A stretch of 64,000 nucleotides of DNA, taken from Rhizobacter sp964253025 (GTDB lineage Bacteria; Pseudomonadota; Gammaproteobacteria; Burkholderiales; Burkholderiaceae_C). Numbering within the stretch: the first letter of the stretch is position 1; the number at the start of each line of letters is the position of its first letter. The position numbers were made by a program, and so were the translations under genes. This document shows positions 17,036 to 25,268 of the stretch, piece by piece. The stretch lies in NCBI RefSeq assembly GCF_964253025.1, contig NZ_CAXUQC020000001.1:4030001-4094000 (forward strand), given 5' to 3'. A model generated the notes under the pieces. That model was given only the letters and a program-made list of their open reading frames with translations. It ran no database searches and was not told the origin of the DNA.

Positions 17036-17626
17036 TCAGGCGCCCCGCGACATGGTGAGGAAGTTCTTCAGCATGGCGTGGCCATGCTCGGTCAGGATGG
17101 ACTCGGGGTGGAACTGCACACCCTCCAGCGGCGTGGCCGTCGCGGCCAGGCCGGTATGGCGCACCCCCATGATCTCGTGGTCCTCCGAGGTCGAGGTGAT
17201 CTCGAGCTCGGCCGGCAGGCTGTCGCGCTCGATGACCAGCGAGTGATAGCGAATGACCGTGAAGCGTTCCGGAAGGTCGCGGTAGACACCCTTGCCATCG
17301 GTGGTGATGACGTCGGTCTTGCCATGCATCTGTCGGCCGGCCCGCACGATGCGACCGCCCATGGCGGCACCGATCGCCTGATGCCCCAGGCACACGCCCA
17401 GGATGGGCAGCCGCCCGGTGAAGTGGCGAATGGCCTCGACGCACACACCGGCCTCCGCCGGCGAGCACGGTCCGGGCGACAGCACCAGCTGGTCCGGTTG
17501 CAGCTCGGCGATGCCCTGTACCGTGATTTCGTCGTTGCGGAACACCCGCACGTCCTCACCCAGCTCGGCAAAGTACTGCACGAGGTTGAAGGTGAAGCTG
17601 TCGTAGTTGTCGATCATCAGCAGCAT
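17036..17626 (-). CDS. trpG: Anthranilate synthase glutamine amidotransferase subunit
   Basis: Class I amidotransferase that supplies ammonia to TrpE; 196 residues from the ATG at 17624-17626, 1 nt after the trpE stop. Triad elements are GVCLGHQAIG (nucleophile Cys) and VQFHPES (His, Glu). In many Burkholderiales this subunit also serves PabB; no pabB is in the window, so that remains open. Confidence 0.96.
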   Translation of the reverse strand: MLLMIDNYDSFTFNLVQYFAELGEDVRVFRNDEITVQGIAELQPDQLVLSPGPCSPAEAGVCVEAIRHFTGRLPILGVCLGHQAIGAAMGGRIVRAGRQMHGKTDVITTDGKGVYRDLPERFTVIRYHSLVIERDSLPAELEITSTSEDHEIMGVRHTGLAATATPLEGVQFHPESILTEHGHAMLKNFLTMSRGA

Positions 17627-17627
17627 G

Positions 17628-19112
17628 TCAGAAGCCCTCCTCGACGAGCTCGGCGGCCCTGAGCAGCGCCCGCGCCTTCGCCTCGGTTTCCTTCCATTCG
17701 AGCTCCGGCACGGAGTCGGCCACCACACCCGCGGCGGCCTGCACGTACAGCATGCCGTCCTTCACGATGCCGGTGCGGATGGCGATGGCCACGTCCATGT
17801 TGCCCGCAAAGCTCAGGTAGCCGCAGGCGCCGCCATAGATACCGCGCTTGACGGGCTCGAGCTCGTCGATGATCTCCATCGCACGCACCTTGGGCGCGCC
17901 GGTCAGCGTGCCCGCCGGGAAAGTGGCGCGCAGGACGTCCAGGCTCGTCATGCCGTCCTTGAGCAGCCCCTCGACGTTGCTCACGATGTGCATCACGTGC
18001 GAATAGCGCTCGACGACAAAGGCCTCCGTCACCTTCACGCTGCCGGTCCTGGCGATGCGGCCGATGTCGTTGCGTGCCAGGTCGATCAGCATCACGTGCT
18101 CGGCGCGCTCCTTCGGGTCGGCCTTGAGTTCCACCTCGAGCGCCTTGTCCTCCTCGGGCGTGGCGCCGCGCGGTCGGGTGCCGGCGAGCGGCCGGATGAT
18201 GACCTTGTCGCCCTCCGGCGTGTGCTCTTGGCGCACGAGGATCTCGGGCGAGGCGCCCACGATCTGGAAGTCGCCGAAGTCGTAGAAGTACATGTAGGGC
18301 GACGGATTCAGGGATCGCAGCGCCCGGTACAGGCTGAGCGGCGAGGCGGTGAACCGCTTCTGGAGTCGCTGGCCCACCTGGACCTGCATCATGTCGCCAG
18401 CGGCGATGTACTCCTTGGCCTGCAGCACCGCGGCGATGTAGTCGTCCTTGGCGAAGCCGCGCTCCACCGGCTGCGGCGGCGCGGGATGCACCGTGGGCGC
18501 CACCACGCTGTCGTGCAGGTGGTCGGCCAGTTGGGCCAGCCGGCGTTGCGCGACGGCGTAGGCATCGGGCTGCGCCGGGTCGGCGTAGACGATCAGGTAC
18601 AGGCGCCCCGACAGGTTGTCGATGACGGCCAGCTCCTCGCATTGCAGCAGCAGGATGTCCGGCGTGTCGAGGCCGCCCGGTGGCGTGCTGTCGGCCAGCC
18701 GCGGCTCGATGTAGCGAACGGCGTCGTAGCCGAAGTAGCCGGCCAGTCCGCCGCAGAAGCGGGGCAGTCCGGGGCGAAGCGCCACCTTGAAGCGCTTCTG
18801 GTATTCAGCGATGAAGTCGAGCGGGTTGCCTTCGACGGTCTCGACGACGCGGCCATCGGTTACCACCTCGGTCCGGAACCCCGAGGCCCTCAGCAGCGTT
18901 CGCGCGGGCAGGCCGATGAAGGAATAGCGGCCGAAGCGTTCGCCGCCGACCACGGACTCGAGCAGGAAACTGTTGCGGCCGTCGCCTGTGCCACGGGCCA
19001 GCTTCAGGTACAGCGACAAGGGGGTTTCGAGGTCGGCGAACGCTTCAGCGGTCAGCGGAATGCGGTTGTAGCCCTCGTCGGCCAGGCGATTGAACTCGGA
19101 TTGGGTGATCAC
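17628..19112 (-). CDS. trpE: Anthranilate synthase component I
   Basis: Chorismate-utilising large subunit, 494 residues, first enzyme of tryptophan synthesis. An N-terminal LLES-like feedback element reads FLLESVVGGERFGRYSFIG near residues 48-67; catalytic-domain motifs include PSPYMYFYDFGDFQIVGASP, RPLAGTRPRG and GAPKVRAMEIIDELE. Start is GTG (19110-19112). It is preceded by a 391-bp gene-poor region with a candidate leader peptide. Confidence 0.97.
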   Translation of the reverse strand: MITQSEFNRLADEGYNRIPLTAEAFADLETPLSLYLKLARGTGDGRNSFLLESVVGGERFGRYSFIGLPARTLLRASGFRTEVVTDGRVVETVEGNPLDFIAEYQKRFKVALRPGLPRFCGGLAGYFGYDAVRYIEPRLADSTPPGGLDTPDILLLQCEELAVIDNLSGRLYLIVYADPAQPDAYAVAQRRLAQLADHLHDSVVAPTVHPAPPQPVERGFAKDDYIAAVLQAKEYIAAGDMMQVQVGQRLQKRFTASPLSLYRALRSLNPSPYMYFYDFGDFQIVGASPEILVRQEHTPEGDKVIIRPLAGTRPRGATPEEDKALEVELKADPKERAEHVMLIDLARNDIGRIARTGSVKVTEAFVVERYSHVMHIVSNVEGLLKDGMTSLDVLRATFPAGTLTGAPKVRAMEIIDELEPVKRGIYGGACGYLSFAGNMDVAIAIRTGIVKDGMLYVQAAAGVVADSVPELEWKETEAKARALLRAAELVEEGF

Positions 19113-19257
19113 GTCTCAGGGCCCTCCACGGCCCGGCAGGCGGCGCCAGGCGCGCCCGCAGGTGATTGATCGGCAGGGCGGGCCGCAAGGGCCGCCGATG
19201 GCGCCGGAGGGCACGAGAGCCTCTGCAGGAGAGACCCCGGACTGGCCCGCGGCAAAG

Positions 19258-19338
19258 TCAAACCAACGTGGTCCGGCCCCGCCAGGGCCAGGCTCCCCGG
19301 TCGTGCGACCCTTTGGTTTGCTTGCGCGCGATGAACAT
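19258..19338 (-). CDS. Candidate trp leader peptide (26 residues, Trp-Pro-Trp)
   Basis: A short frame starts MFIARKQTKG and carries two tryptophan codons in the motif GAWPWRGR before TGA, 145 bp before trpE. Trp is rare, so two in 26 residues directly upstream of trpE is suggestive. The Trp codons lie in a small GGCCC/GGGCC hairpin, and CCGGAC just after them (19271-19276) can pair instead with GTCCGG (19237-19242) beyond the stop. The ATG follows a -10-like TACACT at 6 nt, so the mRNA may be leaderless, as known for trpL of Sinorhizobium. No U-tract terminator is visible before trpE, so the mechanism is unclear. Confidence 0.45.
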   Translation of the reverse strand: MFIARKQTKGSHDRGAWPWRGRTTLV

Positions 19339-19344
19339 CGAAAA

Positions 19345-19350
19345 AGTGTA
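19345..19350 (-). promoter_or_regulatory. Candidate extended -10 element of the trp operon
   Basis: TGCTACACT reads as an extended -10 (TGn-TACACT) on the minus strand. A transcript from it would begin at or next to the leader ATG at 19338. No recognisable -35 box is found 16-18 bp upstream. Confidence 0.4.
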
Positions 19351-19503
19351 GCAGGCTCCGCACTTTGCCCGGCTCGGCACGCCGTGACCCGCGTTTTCCC
19401 CATCCATCTGGGGGGCTGCGCGGCGTCTTCCGGCTGTCACAATCCGTCACCTTGTGGCCGCGGCCGCCGTGATGGCCGATCGTTCTTCATCGAAGGAACC
19501 TGC

Positions 19504-20088
19504 GTGATCCGCCGAACCCTCCTCGTCCTGGCCGCCCTGCTGGCCACCGCCTCTGCCCATGCCGTGCCGCTCACCGTGGCGGGCGTCAAGTACGAAGACA
19601 GCGCGCAGGTGGGCAACACGCGCCTGCAGCTCAACGGCGCCGGCCTGCGGCTCAAGGCGATCTTCAAGGTGTATACCGCCGCGCTCTACCTGCCCTCACG
19701 CGCCGGCACCACCGAAGCGGTGCTCGCCCAGGACGGCCCCAAGCGCATGCACGTCGTGATGCTGCGCGAGATCAATGCCGGCGAACTCGGCAAGCTCTTC
19801 GCACGCGGCATGGAAGACAACGCGCCACGCGAGGAGTTCTCCAAGTCGGTGGCCGGCGTGCTCACCATGAGCGACATCTTCTTCCAGTACAAGAAGCTGT
19901 CCGCTGGCGACTCGTTCACGGCCGACTGGATTCCCGGCACGGGCACCGTCATCTCCGTCAACGGCAAGCCGGCGGGCCAACCGATCAAGGAGCCCGAGTT
20001 CTACTCGGCCCTCATCAAGATCTGGCTCGGCAAATCGCCCGCCGACTCGCTGCTCAAGGAACGCCTGCTCGGGCGCATGGGCGACTGA
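19504..20088 (+). CDS. Chalcone isomerase-like periplasmic protein
   Basis: 194 residues beginning at GTG (19504) behind GAAGGAA. A signal peptide (LLVLAALLATASAHA) precedes a domain with GLRLKAIFKVYTAALYLP and WIPGTGTVISVNGKP, characteristic of the bacterial chalcone-isomerase-like family (Chalcone_3). Bacterial members generally lack demonstrated flavonoid isomerase activity and may bind fatty acids or lipids. It faces the trp leader region and is convergent with gph. Confidence 0.85.
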   Translation: MIRRTLLVLAALLATASAHAVPLTVAGVKYEDSAQVGNTRLQLNGAGLRLKAIFKVYTAALYLPSRAGTTEAVLAQDGPKRMHVVMLREINAGELGKLFARGMEDNAPREEFSKSVAGVLTMSDIFFQYKKLSAGDSFTADWIPGTGTVISVNGKPAGQPIKEPEFYSALIKIWLGKSPADSLLKERLLGRMGD

Positions 20089-20118
20089 AGGTCGGCCGCC
20101 ACGCGCGTAGCCGCCGCT

Positions 20119-20814
20119 TCAGTCGATCGCCACCGCATCGAGCCGATCGATCACCGCATCGCAGTCCACCTCGGTCACCGGCTGCCCGTGGTTGTAGCCG
20201 TAGCGCACCAGCACGACCGGACAACCCGCGGCCCGGGCCGCCAGGGCGTCGTTCACCGAGTCCCCGATGACGAGTGCCCGCGCAGGCGCCACGCCCAGTG
20301 CCTCGCAGGTCCGCCGCAGGGGCAGCGGATCCGGCTTCTTGCGTTCGAAGCTGTCGCCGCCGTTGCAAACGCTGAAGAATGGCGCCAGTGACTTTTGCGC
20401 GAGCAGGACGCGGGCGAACGCGGTCGGCTTGTTGGTGAGGCACGCCAACCGCAGGCCGCGCTGCTGCAACCGCACCAGGCCCTCGATCACACCGTCGTAC
20501 ACGCTGGCGTGCTTGCCGTTCACCCGTTCGTAATGATGCTGGTAGCGCGCGTACGCCACATCGAAGTGGACGGGCGCCGCACCCACGTGGGCTAGAGTCT
20601 GCTGGACGAGATGCTCGGAGCCGCGGCCGATGGTCTGCTCGATGAAGGCCTTCTCCACCCGGGGCAGCCCCAGGTCCGCCAAGGCGGCATTGAGCGCGAC
20701 CTGAAAATCGCCGAGGGTGTCGACCATCGTGCCGTCCAGGTCGATGATGGCGGCGTCGAAGCGGGATTGTGCGGACTGAATGGCGTTCATCATTTCAAGA
20801 ATGGTGGGTTGCAT
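20119..20814 (-). CDS. gph: Phosphoglycolate phosphatase
   Basis: HAD-superfamily phosphatase removing phosphate from 2-phosphoglycolate; 231 residues from the ATG at 20812-20814. Motif I is DLDGTMVDT, motif II is CLTNKP, then a Lys in ERKKPDPLPL and motif IV GDSVNDALAA. ATGs at 20793 and 20790 are alternative starts. In related genomes gph commonly sits between rpe and trpE; here it is detached from rpe by over 4 kb and from trpE by an opposed gene. Confidence 0.9.
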   Translation of the reverse strand: MQPTILEMMNAIQSAQSRFDAAIIDLDGTMVDTLGDFQVALNAALADLGLPRVEKAFIEQTIGRGSEHLVQQTLAHVGAAPVHFDVAYARYQHHYERVNGKHASVYDGVIEGLVRLQQRGLRLACLTNKPTAFARVLLAQKSLAPFFSVCNGGDSFERKKPDPLPLRRTCEALGVAPARALVIGDSVNDALAARAAGCPVVLVRYGYNHGQPVTEVDCDAVIDRLDAVAID

Positions 20815-21196
20815 CACTGTAAGCGCTCCGTGTGGCAGGACGCCAATCAGCCTGCGGCGGCCGAGGCCTCCCAGGCCGACGACGACGCCCCGGAACGTGG
20901 ATTGACGCGCGTGCGGAGCAAGCACGTTCGGTACCGCTGGCGGATGGGGACGGCCACGAGACGCATCGGGGCGCCGCAAGAGGCCCGCGTGCGCGGCGCA
21001 CGTCCGGCCACGAGACGCAGGACCACGCACCGTGCGGGCACCAGAAAGGCAAACGGCTCCCGCACAGCGGAACAGCCGCCCCGTGCTTGACCTGATGGTT
21101 GCAGGCGGGCAATTGCATAGCATGGTCAACCCCGATCGGGCGGTTCAAGCGGTGTCGTGACGGGCCCGGTGCTCGTTCCACCCGGATAGGAGTCGC
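20815..21196. other. Gene-free stretch with a 15-bp direct repeat
   Basis: 382 bp between divergent gph and the AraC gene. CGGCCACGAGACGCA occurs twice (20951-20965 and 21005-21019). Several frames are open on both strands, but codon use and composition look random and no ribosome site or family is evident. Promoters for both flanking genes should lie here. Confidence 0.5.
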
Positions 21197-22042
21197 ATGT
21201 CCTCGATCCCGCCTGTCGCATCCAACGGTGCCGTGTCGGCCTACGGTCGCCTGTCCCACCAACGTCGAGACCAGCTGTACGTGCTCCCCCACGGGTTCGT
21301 CTACGCGAGCCCATGGGTTGTCACCGCTGCGACGTCGCGTCCGGCGGGCGTCGTACTGCTCACAGTGGACGGGTCGACGTTCACGGTGGAGGTCGAGGGA
21401 AAACGGTGCTCGCACAATGCGTTCGCCATCGGCCCGAACGTGTGCCGGGGACTGTCTGCGCGTGGCGTGGGACTGGTGAGCCTGAACGTTGCCCCGGCCG
21501 CGCCGATGTTCCCCGGGTTTCGCGCGCTGTCGCCCTTGGGTGTGGCGCCGCTGGATCACTCCGCATTCCACCCTCACGCCGCGGACCTCGCGGCCTTCAG
21601 CAGCGGCACGCCACTCGCCCGAGCGCCTTCCCAGGCGTTCGACGACATCGTCGCCACCGCGCTGGCACAGCTTGCCCCGCCGCCGATCGACGACCCCCGC
21701 CGTTCGGGGATGCTCGATGCGGTTGTCGGTGCCCGGCACGATTCTCTCGCCCTGGAGCGGATTTCCCAGCACCTCGGACTTTCCTACCACCGTGCCTCGC
21801 ACGTGTTCTCTTCGGCATTGGGCATCCCGCTGCGCAGCTACCTCGCATGGGAAAAGCAGCGGCGTCTGCTCAAGCCCTTGCTGATCGGCAAGGACTCCCT
21901 CACCTGCGTCGCCCACGATTGCGGCTTGCCCGACTCCGCCTACCTCAGCCGCATCTACCAGCGCTGGTACGGACAGAAGCCATCGTTCGCGCGCAGCCAG
22001 GCCGTGCAGGTGCACCTGGGCAGTGAATCTCACCGTTCCTGA
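21197..22042 (+). CDS. AraC-family transcriptional regulator
   Basis: 281 residues, start ATG after ATAGGAG. The C-terminal third has two helix-turn-helix units: LERISQHLGLSYHRASHVFS and LTCVAHDCGLPDSAYLSRIY, followed by the typical WYGQKPSFAR. The N-terminal sensing half is not recognised. It reads toward the esterase gene 120 bp downstream, which may be its target; that is inference. Confidence 0.9.
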   Translation: MSSIPPVASNGAVSAYGRLSHQRRDQLYVLPHGFVYASPWVVTAATSRPAGVVLLTVDGSTFTVEVEGKRCSHNAFAIGPNVCRGLSARGVGLVSLNVAPAAPMFPGFRALSPLGVAPLDHSAFHPHAADLAAFSSGTPLARAPSQAFDDIVATALAQLAPPPIDDPRRSGMLDAVVGARHDSLALERISQHLGLSYHRASHVFSSALGIPLRSYLAWEKQRRLLKPLLIGKDSLTCVAHDCGLPDSAYLSRIYQRWYGQKPSFARSQAVQVHLGSESHRS

Positions 22043-22162
22043 TCTCAGGACAAACCCGAGTCGGCGTCGCTTCGGCCCCAAGACAGCAAACCGGTCCAAG
22101 CCCGCCGGACGCGATGTCCCTATGGTGATCGACTCGAACCATCCATCGATCGGAGACATCTC

Positions 22163-23836
22163 GTGGCCACTCTCACTTGGCGCAGACGTGCGCACCTCTG
22201 CCTCACCTTCGCCGCGCTCGGCACGCTGTCCGCTTGTGGGGGCGACGACGACGCCACGGCAACCGTGCCGGCAGCCGACCCGCTCGTGCGCACGACGGCC
22301 TTCGGCAAGGTGGAGGGCCTGGCCAACACCGCCAGCGCCACCTACGCCTGGCTCGGCATTCCGTACGCGCAGCCCCCGGTCGGCGCGCTGCGATGGATGC
22401 CGCCGAAGGAGCCAAGCGCCTGGACCATGCCGCTGGCCACCAAGGCCTTCGGTCGGTCGTGCGCGCAACCTGGCAGCTTCTATGCCCCGCCGAAGGCCGA
22501 TGACGGCTTCAGCCGGGACATCGCCAACACCTTCGGACAGGTGATGGGCGCCGAGGACTGTCTGTCTCTCAACATCTGGCGGCCCGCCTCCGACGCGGCG
22601 CAGCTGCCCGTCATCGTCTGGTTCCACGGCGGCGCCAACACCGTGGGCTATACCAGCAACCCGGGCTACAACGGGGCGAACTTTGCGCGAATCAACAACG
22701 CCATCGTCGTGTCGGTGAACTACCGCCTCGGCGTCTTCGGCTGGCTGCGCCACCCGGCCCTGCGGGTCGACGGCGATTCGCTCGCCAACTCGGGCAACTT
22801 CGGAACGCTCGACCAGATCAAGGCCCTCGAGTTCGTGCACAACAACATCGCCGCGTTCGGCGGCGACCCGGCGAACGTCACGGTGATGGGCCAGTCGGCC
22901 GGCGCCGTGGACATCTACAGCCTCATGGTTTCGCCGCTCACGAAGGACAAGGGCTACTTCCACAAGGCCGTGGCCATGAGCGGGGGCTTGCGTCTGAACA
23001 CCCTCGCGCGATCGGAAACCTACGCCCAGTCGGTCCTGAGCAAGGTGCTCGTGCTCGGCAACAAGGCCACTGCCGACAACGTCGCCACGGTGATCGCCGG
23101 CATGTCGCCTGCACAGGTCGCGCAGGCGCTGCGGGAAGCGACGCCGGAAATTCTCGTGCTGACCTCCTCCGGCCAGGCGGACAACATCGCCGATGGCACG
23201 GTGCTGCCCGAAAGCGTGGAAGCGGCAATTGCTTCCGGTGCCTACACGAACGTGCCGCTGATTTCGGGGATGACCGGCGACGAAAGCAAGATGTTCATGC
23301 AGTCGAGCTACAAGGTGAACGACGCGCAGCGCTTCCTCATGATGTTCGACTTCGACCCGGAAAACCCGACTGCGGCCGGTGCGCCCTCCGTTGCGGACAT
23401 CCTCAAGCCGGAGGTCACCGTCGAGAGCTACAACGCCACGGCCGCAGCGACCACGGCCGCCACCTACGGTGCGCTCGCCAACCAGGCGCTGTCGTTGCTG
23501 TGGCCACGGCAGCCGAAGGTGTATGCCTACCACTGGCTGTGGTCGCAAGGCCCCGAGCCGTGGAAGACTCTGTACGGGGCCGGACACGGCATGGACGTGC
23601 CCTTCATGTTCGGCAACTTCGGCAAAGGCCTTTTCTCGGTGAACTACACGTTGGCCAACGCGGCTGGGCGCGAAGCGTTGTCCGAGGCCATGATGCGCAG
23701 CGTGGGCGCCTTCATGCGCACGGGTGACCCCAATCACCCAGCGCTCGGAACCACCTGGGCGCCGTGGACGCCAAGCGCTCCGAAGCGCCTGATCTTCAAC
23801 GCCACACTCACCGACAAGCAGATCGCCATGGAATGA
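22163..23836 (+). CDS. Type-B carboxylesterase lipoprotein
   Basis: 557 residues from GTG (22163) behind CGGAGA. A lipobox LSAC near residues 22-25 predicts a lipid-anchored envelope protein. The alpha/beta-hydrolase core has EDCLSLNIWRP, the oxyanion motif VWFHGGA, the nucleophile elbow GQSAG (Ser near 245), the acid in MTGDESKMF and the histidine in YGAGHGMDVPF. Substrate unknown; COesterase members hydrolyse a wide range of carboxylic esters. The following 241 bp (23837-24077) show nothing recognisable. Confidence 0.92.
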   Translation: MATLTWRRRAHLCLTFAALGTLSACGGDDDATATVPAADPLVRTTAFGKVEGLANTASATYAWLGIPYAQPPVGALRWMPPKEPSAWTMPLATKAFGRSCAQPGSFYAPPKADDGFSRDIANTFGQVMGAEDCLSLNIWRPASDAAQLPVIVWFHGGANTVGYTSNPGYNGANFARINNAIVVSVNYRLGVFGWLRHPALRVDGDSLANSGNFGTLDQIKALEFVHNNIAAFGGDPANVTVMGQSAGAVDIYSLMVSPLTKDKGYFHKAVAMSGGLRLNTLARSETYAQSVLSKVLVLGNKATADNVATVIAGMSPAQVAQALREATPEILVLTSSGQADNIADGTVLPESVEAAIASGAYTNVPLISGMTGDESKMFMQSSYKVNDAQRFLMMFDFDPENPTAAGAPSVADILKPEVTVESYNATAAATTAATYGALANQALSLLWPRQPKVYAYHWLWSQGPEPWKTLYGAGHGMDVPFMFGNFGKGLFSVNYTLANAAGREALSEAMMRSVGAFMRTGDPNHPALGTTWAPWTPSAPKRLIFNATLTDKQIAME

Positions 23837-24077
23837 TGCGGCACCGCGGGCGAGCCTCGGCAGCGGCCTGCCCGAGGTTCTCGCCCGTTCGCTCCTGCAA
23901 CGCACAGGCGCATCCCCACCAGTCGCGGTGCCAGTCAGAATGTCGTGACCGATCCCCGACTGCCTCTCCCCTGAGCACCTGATGACGGCGTCGCCGTTGT
24001 AGCGCGCCCGACCGGGCCGGCCTCCGTGCCCGGGCTCGGCGCATCGATCGGGACGCCCCGGTCCGCGCGAGGACCTG

Positions 24078-24311
24078 TCAGGCAGCGGACTGGCGAGAAC
24101 GCGTGAGCGCGTCGAACACCTGGTCCAGTTGGGCTCGGCGCTCCCGCACCTCGGCCCAGCGCCGCATGTCGGCCTCGGCCGCCTGCTCGCTGGCCGTGCC
24201 TTCGGCCAAGCCCTGCAGTTCGCCCACGATCACGTTCCACAGGACGCGTTCCTCGTCCATGAGGCTCTGGTACTCGGCGACGAGCGCCGCATGGCTGCGT
24301 CCGAAGGTCAT
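24078..24311 (-). CDS. Small helical protein, unknown (downstream of a coupled pair)
   Basis: 77 residues, beginning MTFGRSHAALVAEYQSLMDE. Rich in Glu, Arg, Ala and Leu with heptad-like spacing, predicted mostly alpha-helical, and no signal or membrane segment. Its ATG overlaps the stop of the preceding small gene (ATGA), a strong sign of translational coupling. The length and charge pattern recall small flagellar or secretion chaperones such as the FliT type, but no family motif supports this. Confidence 0.6.
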   Translation of the reverse strand: MTFGRSHAALVAEYQSLMDEERVLWNVIVGELQGLAEGTASEQAAEADMRRWAEVRERRAQLDQVFDALTRSRQSAA

Positions 24312-24625
24312 GACAGGGAGCCGTCGCGGTTCGACAGGCGCGCTGGCCGTTGCACGGTGCTGTGGAGCGAGGGGCAAGACGATGGCGAGCCCGCTTCGCC
24401 ACGGCGGAGCGTCAGCACGTCGGCCGCGGCGCGGGCGCGGCGGACGCGCAGCCCATCGAGCAGATCCTGCATGACCTGCATCATGCGCGCCAGTTGCACC
24501 GGGTCTTCACCGCGGGCCAGGTACTCGGCCAGGCGCGCCTGTTGCGTGGCCAGGTAGGTTTCGCCGATCTCGACATGCTCCTCCACCTCAAAGAGCCGCT
24601 CGTGGGCCGTGAACTCGCTGGACAT
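24308..24625 (-). CDS. Small helical protein, unknown (first of a coupled pair)
   Basis: 105 residues starting MSSEFTAHERLFEVEEHVEI, with a strong ribosome site GGAGGT seven bases before the ATG. The first 70 residues look alpha-helical (EIGETYLATQQARLAEYLAR); the last 30 are Ser/Pro/Arg-rich and likely unstructured. No family recognised. Both genes of this pair sit 124 bp after the GNAT gene. Confidence 0.6.
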   Translation of the reverse strand: MSSEFTAHERLFEVEEHVEIGETYLATQQARLAEYLARGEDPVQLARMMQVMQDLLDGLRVRRARAAADVLTLRRGEAGSPSSCPSLHSTVQRPARLSNRDGSLS

Positions 24626-24749
24626 GGAATGGACCTCCGTTCGAGCAGCGAATCATGAGGGCGAATGCGGCGGGCCAGGGCGGTGACCCGACGCGCTTCG
24701 GGGTTCATCGAGCTGTCATCGGCCATGGGGCGACCGCCGGGGCCTCCGC

Positions 24750-25268
24750 TCAGACGGCCAGCGGGCGCGCCATGTAGCAGGCGGAAGGCCCGTAGCTCGC
24801 GAGCCGCTGGTCCTGCGGGGCCGCAATCACCGGATGCGAGACGAAGCCCAACCGTTCCCAGAACGCCGCCGCGCCGCGCACCGCCACGAGGGCCGACCAT
24901 CCAAGGCCCTCGCGCGCCGCCTTCAGCAGCAGGGCATCGACGAGGCGCTGGCCCACACCCTTGCCATGATGGGCAGGGTCCACGGCCAGGTCGTGCAGGT
25001 AGAGGGTGTCCGGCACGGGTGCGGGCCGGAACACGGCGTGCAAGGGCGTCACGGCGCCCAGCGCCGACCGGTAGGCCGCCAGGTAGGCGCACACCTGTCC
25101 GCCCCGTTCGGCGACCCAGCAGGTGTCGTCCGCACGTTCCAGTCGGGCGCGCAGCACCGCCTCCGGTTCGAGCAGCTCGAGCCCGTAGCAGGCCGCCTGG
25201 ATGGCCATCACGGCCGGCAGGTCGGCCACCTGCATGGGGCGAAGGCGGACGTCGTGCCGCTCAGGCAC
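24750..25268 (-). CDS. GNAT-family N-acetyltransferase
   Basis: 172 residues. The first strand (DVRLRPMQVADLPAVMAI) requires a start before the ATG at 25235; the GTG at 25268, overlapping the rpe stop by eight bases, gives a complete domain. Acetyl-CoA binding motif A is LYLHDLAVDPAHHGKGVGQR, with FWERLGF near the C-terminus. Acceptor unknown. The overlap with rpe implies co-translation. Confidence 0.85.
   Translation of the reverse strand: MPERHDVRLRPMQVADLPAVMAIQAACYGLELLEPEAVLRARLERADDTCWVAERGGQVCAYLAAYRSALGAVTPLHAVFRPAPVPDTLYLHDLAVDPAHHGKGVGQRLVDALLLKAAREGLGWSALVAVRGAAAFWERLGFVSHPVIAAPQDQRLASYGPSACYMARPLAV

Noticed and set aside
20832..21095. Possible small plus- or minus-strand protein in the gph/araC gap
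   Set aside because: Several frames are open, none with a ribosome site, conserved motif or sensible composition.
20795..23905. About 1,036-codon minus-strand open frame opposite the AraC and esterase genes
   Set aside because: Composition artefact of high GC; the plus strand encodes recognisable AraC and carboxylesterase motifs with signal/lipobox and ribosome sites.
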